From contig CAHIKZ030000582.1 in NCBI GenBank assembly GCA_903632075.3, positions 107,501-171,500 on the forward strand: a stretch of 64,000 nt of DNA, written 5' to 3'. Below are positions 41,635 to 54,339 of this stretch, piece after piece. The position numbers and the translations under genes were made by a program. Within the stretch, counting starts at the first letter, position 1, and the number at the start of each line of letters is the position of its first letter. This DNA comes from Acanthosepion pharaonis. Lineage: Eukaryota; Mollusca; Cephalopoda; Sepiida; Sepiidae. Under the pieces are notes generated by a model, which was not told the origin of the DNA, did no database searches, and worked only from the letters and a program-made list of their open reading frames with translations.

Positions 41635-44600
41635 GACTCAAGAATAATTACCGAACCCGAGATCAAGTTGAAAGCAGTTTTCTTTACAGTTCGAGTGAAG
41701 TATGTGATAACACAACACTAGTGAAGAATTTTGAAAGGTCGTCTTAACGGTGTATAAAACTGCTTGAATAATTACCGAACCCGAGAACAAGTTGAAAGCA
41801 GTTTTCTTTACAGTTCGAGTGAAGTATGTGATAACACAACACTAGTGAAGAATTTTGAAAGGTCGTCTTAACGGTGTATAAATCTACTTGAATAATTACC
41901 GAACCCGAGAACAAGTTGAAAGAAGTTTTCTTTACAGTTCGAGTGAAGTATGTGATAATACAACACTAGTGAAGAATTTTGAAAGGTCGTCTTAACGGTG
42001 TATAAATCGACTCAAGAATAATTACCGAACACGAGAACAAGTTGAAAGCAATTTTCTTTACAGTTCGAGTGAAGTATGTGATAACACAACACTAGGGAAG
42101 AATTTTGAAAGTTCGTCTTAACGGTGTATAAATCTAAATGAATAATTAACGAACCCGAGAACAAGTTGAAAGAAGTTTTCTTTACAGTTCGAGTGAAGTA
42201 TGTGATAACACAACACTAGTGAAGAATTTTGAAAGGTCGTCTTAACGGTGTATAAATCTACTTGAATAATTACCGAACACGAGAACAAGTTGAAAGAAGT
42301 TTTCTTTACAGTTCGAGTGAAGTATGTGATAACACAACACTAGTGAAGAATTTTGAAAGGTCGTCTTAACGGTGTATAAATCTACTTGGATAATTACCGA
42401 ACCCGAGAACAAGTTGAAAGCAGTTTTCTTTACAGTTCGAGTGAAGTATGTGATAACACAACACTAGTGAAGAATTTTGAAAGGTCGTCTTAACGGTGTA
42501 TAAATCTACTTGAATAATTAACGAACCCGAGAACAAGTTGAAAGCAGTTTTCTTTACAGTTCGAGTGAAGTATGTGATAACACAACACTAGTGAAGAATT
42601 TTGAAAGGTCGTCTTAACGGTGTATAAATCGACTCAAGAATAATTACCGAACTAGAGAACAAGTTGAAAGCAGTTTTCTTTACAGTTCGAGTGAAGTATG
42701 TGATAACACAACACTAGTGAAGAATTTTGAAAGGTCGTCTTAACGGTGTATAAATCTACTTGAATAATTACCGAACACGAGAACAAGTTGAAAGCAGTTT
42801 TCTTTACAGTTCGAGTGAAGTATGTGATAACACAACACTAGTGAAGAATTTTGAAAGGTCGTCTTAACGGTGTATAAATCTACTTGAATAATTACCGAAC
42901 CCGAGAACAAGTTGAAAGCAGTTTTCTTTACAGTTCGAGGAAGTATGTGATAACACAACAATAGTGAAGAATTTTGAAAGGTCGTCTTAACGGTGTATAA
43001 ATCTACTTGAATAATTACCGAACACGAGAACAAGTTGAAAGCAGTTTTCTTTACAGTTCGAGTGAAGTATGTGATAACACAACACTAGTGAAGAATTTTG
43101 AAAGGTCGTCTTAACGGTGTATAAATCGACTTGAATAATTACCGAACCCGAGAACAAGTTGAAAGCAGTTTTCTTTTACAATTCGAGTGAAGTATGTGAT
43201 AACACAACACTAGTGAAGAATTTTGAAAGGTCGTCTTAACGGTGTATAAATCTACTTGAATAATTACCGAACACGAGAACAAGTTGAAAGCAGTTTTCTT
43301 TTACAGTTCGAGGAAGTATGTGATAACACAACACTAGTGAAGAATTTTGAAAGGTCGTCTTAACGGTGTATAAATCTACTTGCATAATTAACGAACCCGA
43401 GAACAAGTTGAAAGACGTTGTCTTTACAGTTTGTGTGAAGTATGTGATAACACAACACTAGTGAAGAATTTTGAAAGGTCGTCTTAACGGTGTATAAATC
43501 TACTTGAATAATTAACGAACCCTAGAACAAGTTGAAAGAAGTTTTCTTTACAGTTCGGGTGAAGTATGTGATAACACAACACTAGTGAAGAATTTTGAAA
43601 GGTCGTCTTAACGGTGTATAAATCGACTCAAGAATAATTACCGAACCCGAGAACAAGTTGAAAGCAGTTTTCTTTACAGTTCGAGTGAAGTATGTGATAA
43701 CACAACACTAGTGAAGAATTTTGAAAGGTCGTCTTAACGGTGTATAAATCTACTTGAATAATTAACGAACCCGAGAACAAGTTGAAAGAAGTTTTCTTTA
43801 CAGTTCGAATGAAGTATGTGATAACACAACACTAGTGAAGAATTTTGAAAGGTCGTCTTAACGGTGTATAAATCTACTTGAATAATTACCGAACCCGAGA
43901 ACAAGTTGAAAGCAGTTTTCTTTACAGTTCGAGTGAAGTATGTGATAACACAACACTAGTGAAGAATTTTGAAAGGTCGCCTTAATTGTGTATAAATCGA
44001 CTCGAGAATAATTACCGAACCCGAGAATAAGTTGAAAGAAGTTTTCTTTACAGTTCTAGTGAAGTATGTGATAACACAACAATAGTGAAGAATTTTGAAA
44101 GGTCGTCTTAACGGTGTATAAATCTACTTGAATAATTACCGAACACGAGAACAAGTTGAAACCAGTTTTCTTTACAGTTCGAGTGAAGTATGTGATAACA
44201 CAACACTAGTGAAGAATTTTGAAAGGTCGTCTTAACGGTTTATAAATCTACTTGAATAATTACCGAACCCGAGAACAAATTGAAAGCAGTTTTTCTTTAC
44301 AGTTCGAAGGAAGTCTTAACGGTGATAAACACAACACTAGTGAAGAATTTTGAAAGGTCGTCTTAACGGTGTATAAATCGACTCAAGAATAATTACCGAA
44401 CCCGAGAATAAGTTGAAAGAAGTTTTCTTTACAGTTCGAGTGAAGTATGTGATAACACAACACTAGTGAAGAAAATTTTGAAAGGTCGTCTTAACGGTGT
44501 ATAAATCTACTTGAATAATTACCGAACACGAGAACAAGTTGAAAGCAGTTTTTTACAGTTCGAATGAAGTATGTGATAACACAACACTAGTGAAGAATTT

Positions 44601-45149
44601 TGAAAGGTCGTCTTAACGGTGTATAAATCTACTTGCATAATTAACGAACAAGTTGAGAACAAGTTGAAAGACGTTGTCTTTACAGTTGGAGGTCGCCTTA
44701 ATTGTGAAGTATGTGATAACACAACACTAGTGAAGAAGTTTTTTTGAAAGGTCGTCTTAACGGTGTATAAATCTATTTGAATAATTACCGAACACGAGAA
44801 CAAGTTGAAAGCAGTTTTCTTTACAGTTCGAGTGAAGTATGTGATAACACAACACTAGTGAAGAATTTTGAAAGGTCGTCTTAACGGTGTATAAATCTAC
44901 TTGAATAATTACCGAACACGAGAACAAGTTGAAAGCAGTTTTCTTTACAGTTCGAGTGAAGTATGTGATAACACAACACTAGTGAAGAATTTTGAAAGGT
45001 CGTCTTAACGGTGTATAAATCTACTTGAATAATTTACGAACCCGAGAACAAGTTGAAAGCAGTTTTCTTTACAGTTCGAGTGATGTATGTGATAACACAA
45101 CACTAGTGAAGAATTTTGAAAGGTCGTCTTAACGGTGTATAAATCTACT
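41635..45149 (+). repeat. 124-bp satellite array, about 28 copies
   Basis: Unit: AATAATTACCGAACCCGAGA, ACAAGTTGAAAGCAGTTTTC, TTTACAGTTCGAGTGAAGTA, TGTGATAACACAACACTAGT, GAAGAATTTTGAAAGGTCGT, CTTAACGGTGTATAAATCTA and CTTG. Most units are 124 bp. A 126-bp variant with GACTCAAG in place of TACTTG occurs at about 41635, 42009, 42631, 43625, 43999 and 44380. A shared variant GACGTTGTCTTTACAG appears at about 43413 and 44670, and two rearranged units lie near 44310 and 44690. Copies are highly similar, so the array is young or actively homogenised. The minus-strand frames at 42740-43033 and 44519-44803 are translations of the repeat. Confidence 0.95.
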
Positions 45150-46851
45150 TTGTCACCGACACAATCTCTCTGTCTTATTGTCTATAGTCCTTGTACTGTA
45201 ATAAGATTCTAAAGCGAGAACGTTTTAGAATAAACAAAATCGAAACAGTCGAGAATTTGAAATGTCAGTTTTTATATTAGGCACATAAAAAATATTTCTA
45301 ATACTATGAGACGACGGTTGTAATGCTTTCTATGATGACGTTTTAATATCATAATGAAGGTGACAATAAGGATAAAACAAACATCGCATATCTTAAAAAC
45401 TTTGTGTAAAATCTAACACACTGTAAGTATCAGAGTGTATTTATATATATCTAAATCATTACTAATATCACTATTGCAAGCAATAACTTTACGTTTGAAT
45501 ATTGTAATGAAAGTATGATTTATTCTTTAAGTTTAGAAGTTGTTCTTTTAAGATATTGGTAAAATAATTGTTGTTTTCCAATTAATTATTTCCTCTTTAT
45601 AAGCTTTTTGCTAAGAAAGCCATTTATTTTTATACTGCGGGAATCCATTTTCTTCAACGCCAGTTGTAATTAGATGTCTTCAGAAGTCACTTATTTCTTC
45701 GGTGTTAATGGATGCACTGAAACTATTAATCGTTATTTCATATCGCGCTCATTTTTGTTGACCGGTGTCGTATCGCAATGATTTCGTTGCATATTGTTTC
45801 TTCTTTGGTTTCCTATCGTACTGAAATCTGACCATATTGCAATCTGAAGGATTTAATCAACAGTTAAAGATATCTACTTTCTTAGACCTTCATGGCGACC
45901 CATTGATAGCTTTATTTCTTTAGTAAATAATGATTCCGCTGTATATACACTGATGGAAATATAATTACAACACCCTGAAAAACAATGCTGATTTTAATCT
46001 AGATGCAAAAATATGCGTGTCAGAGAGTATTATTCTTTTAATAGCTTTGGCCATTATTTCTATTTTTTGGCAATCACCCTGTACAAGGTCTGGGAGCCAC
46101 TTGAGGTAGAGGGTTACTAAAGAAGACACAGCTTAAGCAGATATGTGGGGAAGATAACGATTAACCCTAAAATTTATCAGCTTAAGACTGCAGTGAAGGA
46201 GGAAGTATTCCTTTGGGAGAAGGTTCTACAAAGCAGTGGTTTGTTGAAGAAACTGTTCAAGCAGAATTTACTTCTAAACAACAGGATATCAAGGGAATGA
46301 GGATTGTCCGCTACGATGTGCGTAGCATAGCGGTCCTTACCGTGAATATTAGAACTATGGAATGTAGTTCGTCTGAGCACTTTCCATGGAAATAGCGATA
46401 GAGCAGTAGCCTGTAAAAAAAATAATTCATCCCCTACAATAAGGCTTTCGGACTGTCAAGACTGGAAAATGAAGACTGGACACATTCTGGCTATATATAG
46501 CAACAGTACTCTGGATTGACCTATCTCTATCTGGATTGACCTATCTCTTGTAAAAGTAGAGAATAATAGAAGGAGTTATTTACTTTCTAGAGTGATTTAG
46601 GGAACATAGCTGTTTTTTTAGCATATTTAGTTCCACTTGAAGTCTGAGTTGAGTTTATCCCAATAGACGCTCAAAGCACGGAGATTCCCTTGGGGAACAT
46701 CCGCTCATCGTGATTGGTGATAGTTTTTGTGACATCGTAACACTCCTATCAGTTCCCCCTATGCGTGAGCTTAGTCGTACGTTTCAATGTGGTGAAATTA
46801 AACGATTTGTGCGAGTTATCCTCTGTCTCTCAAATGGTTTTATTCTAAAAC
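45150..46851. other. no gene seen
   Basis: Unique sequence. A GGCAATCACCCTGTACAAG motif near 46070 resembles the end of a mariner-type element, but no partner end was found. The 60- and 67-codon frames near 46200-46390 overlap on opposite strands. Confidence 0.4.
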
Positions 46852-46856
46852 TATAA

Positions 46857-47760
46857 TCTTATGGCCCGATTCCTTGTACCACGGTGATAGTCCAAGGTAG
46901 AACCAATAAAGAAGAACTCGAACACGGATATGGAATAACACAGATATATTACAAACAGGAATATATACAGAGAAGTAGAAAGTGTTAGTACGAACAATCG
47001 GGTTTAGTAGGGAGAACAATGTAGTCTCGACCAGTATCACTATTCCAATGTCTTGTAGTAACTGTCTGAACGCGACTCTGTTTTGGACTGCCTCTGACTC
47101 GACTGACTGTCTCCTTACGGACTTCACTCAAGACTTCAGACTGAACGATATTTAGTCACTCCCCCACGAGGGCATCATGTGGCACAAGGCCGGTTTAACG
47201 TGGAGTCTCCGAGCACGTGGGATCTCCGAGCCCGTGGGATCTCCGAGCCAGTGGGCTCGCCCAAAAATATGCCCTTTGAACCAGTATAAACGGGTTCAGG
47301 GTCGGTTTACCTCCCTGAAAGAGACTCCGCCCTTCGGCCTAGCCTCGTTCTGGTTCCTCTCCGCCCGAAGGCAGAGAGTTCAACCGATCAGCCGGTCAGC
47401 TGGCCGCCCGACTTCAGACAACGGTATTTAGTCACCCCCTACGTGAGCATCATGTGGCACAAGGCCGGTTTAACGTGGAGTCTCCGAGCCCGTAGGATCT
47501 CCGAGTCCATGGGAACCGCCAAAATATGCCCACTGAACCCGTATAAACGGGTTCAGGGTCGGTTTACCTCCCCGAAAGAGACTCCGCCCTTCGGCCTAGC
47601 CTCGTTCGGGTTCCTCCCTGCCCGAAGGCAGAGAGTTCAACCGATCAGCCTATCAGCCGGTCGCCCGACTTCGGACTGAACTCTCTGCTTCCTCTTGAGG
47701 CGCACTATTTATTACGTATGGAATAGTTCATTATGTTATTATGGGTAAGGTCCCATAACA
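46857..47760 (-). mobile_element. solo LTR (904 bp), minus orientation
   Basis: Flanked by a perfect 5-bp duplication TATAA (46852-46856 and 47761-47765). On the minus strand it starts TGTTATGGGACCTTACCCAT, identical to the LTR at 5870, and ends GGCCATAAGA, which aligns base for base with the end of the first copy but has lost the final CA to mutation. Two ~255-bp internal direct units each contain GCCCGAAGG, the palindromic CCGTATAAACGG-type block and ATGTGGCACAAGGCCGG (plus-strand reading). Frames at 46840-47679 lie inside it and are not genes. Confidence 0.9.
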
Positions 47761-47984
47761 TATAATAATATAAAAGTTATTGAAGATCAGATGATACAAT
47801 GTTTTCTAATTTAATATATGAAGCACACATACACCAGTCTGACTTTCACCATGTGAGACTCAGGAGGTCGTGTGAGCAATTTAGGGATTTGCTTCTCATT
47901 TTAGGCACGGAGGCTCCTTGTGCTTCAGTGTTGGTAATAGTGGTCATATGACCATTCCTACACCTGTAGTATGATAGCCAAGCT

Positions 47985-48360
47985 CGAAGTTTTTAAAAGG
48001 TTACGGTGAGAAACCTCACGAAAACTATAGAATAGATGTACTGTACTGATGCGGCATTCACCCTGGGCGGATTGAGCCGGCTTCTTCCTGTTATGAGAAG
48101 AAGATTCTTGGGATAAATTACAGAAGTAGGGTACCCAGGCCTACTCGGATAACGTTCTTGCTTGCCGCGGGATTCCCACAGACGCAGAGACAGGAACGAC
48201 CAGAAGCCGCCGGTTACCGATGCAGACACTCCTTGGATTTTCACCAGAGCCCTTGTTAGCCGGCGTGTGTGTCATACCTGTCCGCTTTGGGTGGCCCTAC
48301 CAGGAACGAAGTTCCGGGCGGCATAGCTCTGACACTACCTATAGAACCTATAGAATAGAT
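47985..48360 (+). repeat. dispersed repeat of the LINE-associated type (tentative)
   Basis: Carries GGCGTGTGTGTCATACCTGT, CCGCTTTGGGTGGCCCTACC and AGGAACGAAGTTCCGGGCGG, a phrase that I associate with a widespread GC-rich LINE-linked repeat of molluscs and other invertebrates. Its local GC content is well above the flanks. The 83-codon minus frame at 47993-48244 lies in it. No protein motif is certain. Confidence 0.35.
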
Positions 48361-48899
48361 GTGACACTAGGATAGTCAAAAGGGACCGCTGTGATTCATT
48401 TATTCACTGGACGGCTACTGACCCGCGTGCCTCTGGATAGACTTCTATCTGCAGTCTAAGTGCAAATCATCGGTTGTATCACGAAAATTTTATCAAGGTG
48501 GCCCAATGACAGCCAGTAGTCTTCAGTGATAAAAAGGTGTTTTTCCTGTATGCAAATGATGGTTAAATCCGGCTGCCGATTTAACCTGGGAACGACATCA
48601 TTCCGAATATATTTACCGCTGGCACGTACTATATCCCCTTCAATATGATGTTGGTTTATATATAATTCGGTATTTAATTTATCGATTTCCGCTACCTAAC
48701 CTTCAACGGGGGTGCAATTTACTGGTCTAAATGGTTAACACTCATTTGCAATGTTCCTATGTGACTCAACATACCCTCCAAGATATTCAGCAATTCCCTG
48801 GATGACAAGGCTCACCAGACCTAGCCCGCCATTGGAATTAATTTTTGCTAGATAAGAAAAAATTCTTGACTGTTCGTCCCGACTGAAATCACATCAAAA
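48361..48899. other. no gene seen
   Basis: Unique sequence upstream of the LINE fragment; part may be decayed LINE. Confidence 0.35.
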
Positions 48900-49725
48900 A
48901 CTATATAAATATTGGAACGAAATTGTACTGTAATTTTAAAAAAAAATAATCACCACAGAGATCCTTACCTGTCCTCCATTAGAATGTCTGACGCTCAACT
49001 TCTCGAGAGCAACTCTCTGCGGCTGCTCGGTCTCACGTTGACGGCTGACCTGAGATGGAACGAATACATTGAGTCAATTGCTTCGTCCACCGCAAGGAAA
49101 TTTCGCTCCCTGTGCCGCGCCAGGAAATTTTTCTCACCGGAATCGATCCTTCAGATCTACAAATCAACCATTCGCCCTTGCATGGAGTATGGCTGCAAAA
49201 TATGGTCTGGAGCCCCTTCTGTTTGCCTCGGGGTTCTTGATAAGCTCTAGAAGCGGATATGCAATATAATTGCCTCTGTTCTGGCATCTCGTCTACAGTC
49301 GCTCTCTCACAGATGCGCCGTCGCCTCTCTCTGTCTTTTTTTACAAATACTTTCATGGTAGTTGCTCCGAGGAGCTGCATTCGCTGGTTTCCAGACTTCA
49401 TGAATTCAAGCGCCCTACGAGACTGGCATCCCGCTCAAACCCTTTCACTGTCGAAACTCCTAAATGTAGCCGTCTCTTCTACTCCAATAGCTTCATGTCT
49501 TGCACCTCTCACCTGTGGAACTCCCTTCCCTATTTCAGTTTCCCTGAGAGCTATAATCTCCATTTATTCAAATGTAATGTCAATCGACATCTCCAGTTGC
49601 CTTGATCTATCCACTATCCTTCTCCTCATCTTTTCCTCTATCACTATCTGATCTTGCTCCAAATCTCCTGTAACTCCTTGCGTCCTAGTGGCTTCCCGCC
49701 TTGCTTGGGGTGAAAGCCTTAAAAA
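48900..49725 (+). pseudogene. Jockey/CR1-like LINE reverse transcriptase C-terminal half with 3' end
   Basis: The frame at 48912-49250 contains SLRLLGLTLTADLRWNEYIE, SIASSTARKFRSLCRARKFF, SPESILQIYKSTIRPCMEYG and CKIWSGAP...LGVLDKL, the thumb and connection region of Jockey/CR1-group LINEs. One stop and a frameshift later, frame 49270-49605 continues with YKYFHGSCSEELHSLV, RLASRSNPFTVETPK, SRLFYSNSF, LWNSLPYFSFPESYNLH and LFKCNVNRHLQ. The 3' end CTTGCGTCCTAGTGGCTTCC, CGCCTTGCTTGGGGTGAAAG and a poly-A follow. It is the best preserved LINE piece in the window, 5' truncated and broken. Confidence 0.85.
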
Positions 49726-49739
49726 AAAAAATTCCATAT

Positions 49740-50480
49740 TTCCTTACCTAAACGAAGAATTTGCTTGTCTTCCATCAACATAGCGCCATCAGAGTGACTT
49801 GTTGCATACTCTCGACGTAATGTTTTCCGTTGACATCAAGTGGAAAGATAATCGAATCAACTGCTAGATTTGCTCTTAGGAAATTTGGTTCTCTGTGTTT
49901 TGGTAGACATTTTTTTTTCACCCGAATCTATCTTACATATTTACAAATCTACCATTCGTCTATACTTAGAATATTGATGTCACATATAGTCTCGTGCTTG
50001 TGCTATATATTTAGAGATTCCTGCTAAAATCCCAAGACGAATCTGCAATGTTATTTGTCCTAACATTGCATCTTGGCTGCAGTCATTTTCCCACCGCTGT
50101 AACTTAGCTTCCCTGTGCCTTCTCTATAAATATTTTCATGGTAATTATTTACATGAACTCTTATGTATGATACATAGTAAGTGTAATACTAGATTGGCAG
50201 CAAGATCTTTTATCATTTTACACTTACATTGGCTACATTTAACCGTAAGTACTTTGCTAACAGTTTCTTTCTCGCACTTCTCATTTCTGGAACATTCTTC
50301 CCTGTCTTTTAATTTACAGTCAAATTTGTCCTTCCAAAAATTAGAGTAAATGTCAATCGTTACATTGTGTTTTATTGTTCTCGTTCCTTAATGTTTTTAT
50401 TACGATCTTTGACACTCAGACTCCCGCCCTCCTTGTTATTCGATTTCTATCTTTGCTTAAGGTGAAATGATTAATATATA
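49740..50480 (+). pseudogene. second, more decayed Jockey/CR1-like LINE 3' copy
   Basis: Tandem to the previous one and in the same orientation. Recognisable pieces are the counterpart of LTADLRW...ARFALRKFGSLCFGRHFFFTRIYL (49830-49930), IYKSTIR-like (49940), FSINIFMVII-type (50120), and a tail CTATCTTTGCTTAAGGTGAA. Heavily mutated. It ends near an AT tract. Confidence 0.65.
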
Positions 50481-50734
50481 TATCAAAACGTAAATAGTTA
50501 GACACACGAATAATGGAAACCAGTAGTCACATTGATATCTAACTAATAATTATCAAATATATACAAACGAACAATTTAAAAAAAAAACAGTTCGATACGT
50601 TTCCGTTATAAATAAAAATGAAAATGATTAAGTGTATTTAATAAAATTATTATTTCCGAAATTAAATTTAATTTCACAATCAAGCTTCCCTGATAAGTAG
50701 TCTACGTAAGATAAATAAATATTTAATTGTATTA

Positions 50735-50849
<115 letters not shown>

Positions 50850-51179
50850 GATTTATTTATTTATGAAGATCTGAACTATCTGTTTATTGATCCCTAACTT
50901 GTTATTCAAACTATATCTAGAGATTGTTATATCGAAAAATTGTACAAAACCTATTTATACATATTGAGATCTATTTTAGCGTTTACACTATTTTCAGCCT
51001 TACCATTCACTTAACAGATTCCCTCATTCTTTGGCTGTCACGATCTTTGTATTTCAAAATTCCTGGAACTGTCTACATGTTCAGTTCTTTACTATCTACG
51101 AGTTGCTGTTCAAATCCGCTCGGTCCGACCAAGAAAGGATTCTTCTATGTGCAGGGTCCTTTCACAAAGTGAGCAATAA

Positions 51180-51970
51180 TGGCTCTCCATAGATTACTAT
51201 CCCTTGAGACTCTTAGTTGCCCTTTTTTCCTTGCCAAAACACCCGACACCGTTTCACCATCGATTTACTCAATCTTTTTAGGTAGGTGACCGACCGCCTT
51301 CCGTTATCTCTCTTGCCATCGATATGTTGTGAAGGGAAACTTCTCGAAGACCTCCTTCCGCATTATGTGTCCAAGAAAATTGTGCTGGTAATTTCTCATT
51401 CTCATGTATAATTGTTTTGATTGTTACCATTTTATTTAAGACTACGTCGTTGTTTCCGCGTTCATGGGACGCCCAAAATTCCCATATATGATCACATTTG
51501 GGCTGTATCTACATTTCCCTTCATCTGAGGGGAGATCGTTCAGTTCTCACTGCTATATAAGCAAAATTAAGAACCCATAGCATTTCAGCGTTTTTCTTTG
51601 CTTCTAGCTAAATTTTAATGTTGCTTAGTTATTTATTTAGTTTTCTCTTATCCATGCTCGTTCGAATCTCGATGTCGCATTTTCTACCCTCAGTTAATAT
51701 ATTTTCATACATACTTAAACTTCTGTACTTTTTTATGTTAACATCGCATTTGGTATTTTTCTCTTGCTGAAAACCACATTCTCGGTTCTTATAGTTGAGA
51801 TTTAGTTCCATTTTCTCGTCGTTTCTGTGTTTGTTTTCTTTCTGTGTCTACAATCAACACAATGCTATCGACGTGTCTTATATTGTTAAAATTATATCCA
51901 GCGATAATACATCTTGGTCTGGTCTCCTGGTAACTTATGAGGACCTCACTGTAAAAGTGGAATAAGTCTG
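51180..51970 (-). pseudogene. RTE-like LINE reverse transcriptase fragment
   Basis: Minus strand, decayed. Pieces in order: RPRCIIAGYNFNNIR followed by HVDSIVLIVDTER (counterpart of NNLRYADDTVLIADTEE, active site lost), MELNLNYKNRECGF, and ILTEGRKCDIEIRTSMD (counterpart of LTDDGKCDTEIRRRI). Farther 3' are decayed equivalents of the C-terminal GHI.GK..RGR..ITYL block around 51330-51250. Same family as 31640-32345. Confidence 0.65.
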
Positions 51971-52959
51971 GCCAAAAGTGAAAAAAAAAGATGAATAAAA
52001 AACTTGTTGTTTACCATTGGACAGATTTTGAGAAATAATACGGATTGATAATGTTTTTGTTTTTAACTAATTGGCATATTCATCTGAAAATAATAAAGCT
52101 TTGAAAAAATTGAATTCTGTTACTCAATAATGATTTTTACAACTAAAAGTTATTTTTAAATAGATTTTAGAATTCAATTGCCGAATTATTCAAAGAAAAC
52201 TACGTTCTGTCCTGAAAGTGTTAAGCACCTTAGCATTTAGCCGAGAGATTAGCAACAAATGGATGTAATCATGTATAAAGTGAAAACAGTAACGTTGCCA
52301 TTTTTAATAGAATATTTTGGAAGAAAAATAAACATTATAAATTATAAGATTTCTTTTCGTAAGTTATTTGGCAAATGAAAACAAAAGGGCACTTGTACTT
52401 AAAACAAGTAAAAATATAATTAGAATTATTGGGACACACGAGCAAGAAAGTAGGCTCGGAGAATTTGACACTCACAGGATATATTAAATGCTAAAAGGGA
52501 CAGACAAATACAGTGAGGAACCTATTTAAGATGCTTTTCTGTACGTATGGCAGAAGAGGGAGTGAAAGGATTATTAAAAATATTGCTAAGAGCTGAAAGT
52601 ATAGAAATATGTGGAGAGCCATAACCTAATGAGACAAGGCACATATAAAGAAGATTTTCAGATAAAATGTAATTCATGACACTACTTACGTACGTGACAA
52701 TGATACCTCTTCCGAATTGCACAAAATCGTTTTCGCTCCTGAAAACGAATCGACTTCGTATAAGGTAGATATCGTAGTAGGTATGTTACATTCCGGTCGG
52801 AATGAGAGTTTTTTAATATGGAGCCGTGAATTACCATTTTTTTAATTTTTTTTTTGGCTCAAAATGCCAAAATTTCAAATTGATCTCAGGTGACTTGTTT
52901 TGTCAAAGCCATAGAAGAATTCATTATGCACAAACTTTTCTTTACCACGATTCGTTAAT
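51971..52959. other. no gene seen
   Basis: AT-rich unique sequence; the 66-codon minus frame at 52522-52722 has no recognisable motif. Confidence 0.4.
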
Positions 52960-53700
52960 TTCTTTTTAATCATTTCACCCCAAACAAGGCAGGAGTGTCA
53001 CTAGCACGCAGGGGGGTGTTACTGATAGTGACATAGAGAGAAAGAAAACTGGTTATAGGGGGGATTGAAGAAAGGAAAAAAGATGAACGGGGTTCAAGAC
53101 AACCGAAGAGGAGAGAATTTTTGAAGATTGTAGTTATCAGGTAAGCAAGTAAGCGGATATCCATTGACTTTTTAGCGAGAAAAGCATCTGTTAGAGTAGA
53201 AATGGCGGTCGCATTTACCTATTTCACCAGTAAATGAGTGGGACCTAGATGCTAATCTATTAGCACGTCTAAATTCGTATAATAGGGGCAGCTGGGGGAA
53301 AAAAAAACCTCGTCAGAACAGTTGCCATGAAAATATTTGTAGAAAAGACAAAGGAAAGCCACATCACGTCTGTGAGAAAGTGACTGAAGTCGATATGTCA
53401 GGATCAATTACATTGCAGGTCCTTCTTTGTCAAGAACCTCAATATGAACAGCAGGGCCACCAGACCAGATATGGCAGCAGTATCGACTGCATAGACGAAT
53501 AGTAGATTTGTAAATGATATTGATAATTCGATGGTACTTTAAAATAAATATAAAAAAAGATGGCAAAAGAAAGAGACACTTGTGCAAAGCTGACTGCGTG
53601 TTGAAAATTTTACGTTCTGAGCAAAAATATCGGCTTACCCGATAAAAGAAGTCAGGCGAAAAATCAGTGGTCGCCCAAATGTCGGCGCCAACATGTGCCA
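52960..53700 (-). pseudogene. Jockey/CR1-like LINE C-terminus and 3' end
   Basis: Minus strand: IIYKSTIRLCSRYCCHIWSG, GPAVHIEVLDKEGP, then after breaks RLQSLSHRRDVAFLCLF-KY, FHGNCSDE, RLASRSHSFTGEI and PLTCLPDNYNLQKF. The tail is CCTGCCTTGTTTGGGGTGAA. It corresponds to the same region as 48900-49725 in opposite orientation. 5' truncated and inactive. Confidence 0.75.
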
Positions 53701-54107
53701 ATCCGATGCCTATAAAGATCTCGTCCTGATACCAGGAAGTGTTAGTTTAAGTTTAGGATAACACGCAATAGAAATAAGACAAAAAACAAAATGAAAACTT
53801 AATTAAATTTATCCGACACAATTTCAGTGACTATTATTTTGTTTTTATTTCGTATTAAAATGTCGACTTATTCACAGTTATAAATGGAAAATGTACGGGA
53901 AATAATTGTCTGTCAAAGCAAATGTCTTGCATAAATCAATATTATTTTTTTTTAATCCGATACAGACGTACTATTCAAAGAACAATAAACATAAAAGGAA
54001 TTTTTTTAAAATAGAAAATTCAATTCTTTAGCAGATATTGTGTAGCTAATACTGATGTCTCAACTCAGCAAAATTTCTTGATCTCATTCTTTCTTGTTTA
54101 GCAAGTT
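53701..54107. other. no gene seen
   Basis: AT-rich unique sequence. Confidence 0.4.
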
Positions 54108-54335
54108 TGTCCCAGGAGTAATGGATAGCGGTTTGGATTGAGGAACCGAAAAGCTGAGTTCGAATTCTAGTCGAATCCATTACATTCATTTACTTGAGAA
54201 AGCTATGAATTCTCTCCTTCTCCAGTTATGGGTCAATAGCAGAACAGACCGGCTTCTGGCAACTGGTCTAACGCAGAAAGAAATGGCGACCTACTGCGGG
54301 GAAAACATCTGCTTCGTCAGTCATGCATCGAAAGA
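54108..54335 (+). mobile_element. tRNA-Arg-like SINE
   Basis: A box AGGAGTAATGGATAGCGG, B box GAGTTCGAATTC 43 bases later, then the body TTACATTCATTTACTTGAGA, TATGAATTCTCTCCTTCTCC and AGTTATGGGTCAATAGCAGA, ending near GCATCGAAAG. The body matches the 5S/tRNA SINE at 41105, but no 5S head is present here. Confidence 0.75.
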
Positions 54336-54339
54336 TACA

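Noticed and set aside
42740..44803. Minus-strand frames of 94-97 codons in the 124-bp satellite
   Set aside because: The monomer length is not a multiple of three, so the frame shifts from unit to unit; a repeat artefact.
45950..46080. Complete mariner-type MITE
   Set aside because: AATTACAACACCCTG and ATCACCCTGTACAAG look like transposon ends but are not inverted relative to each other and lack target duplications.
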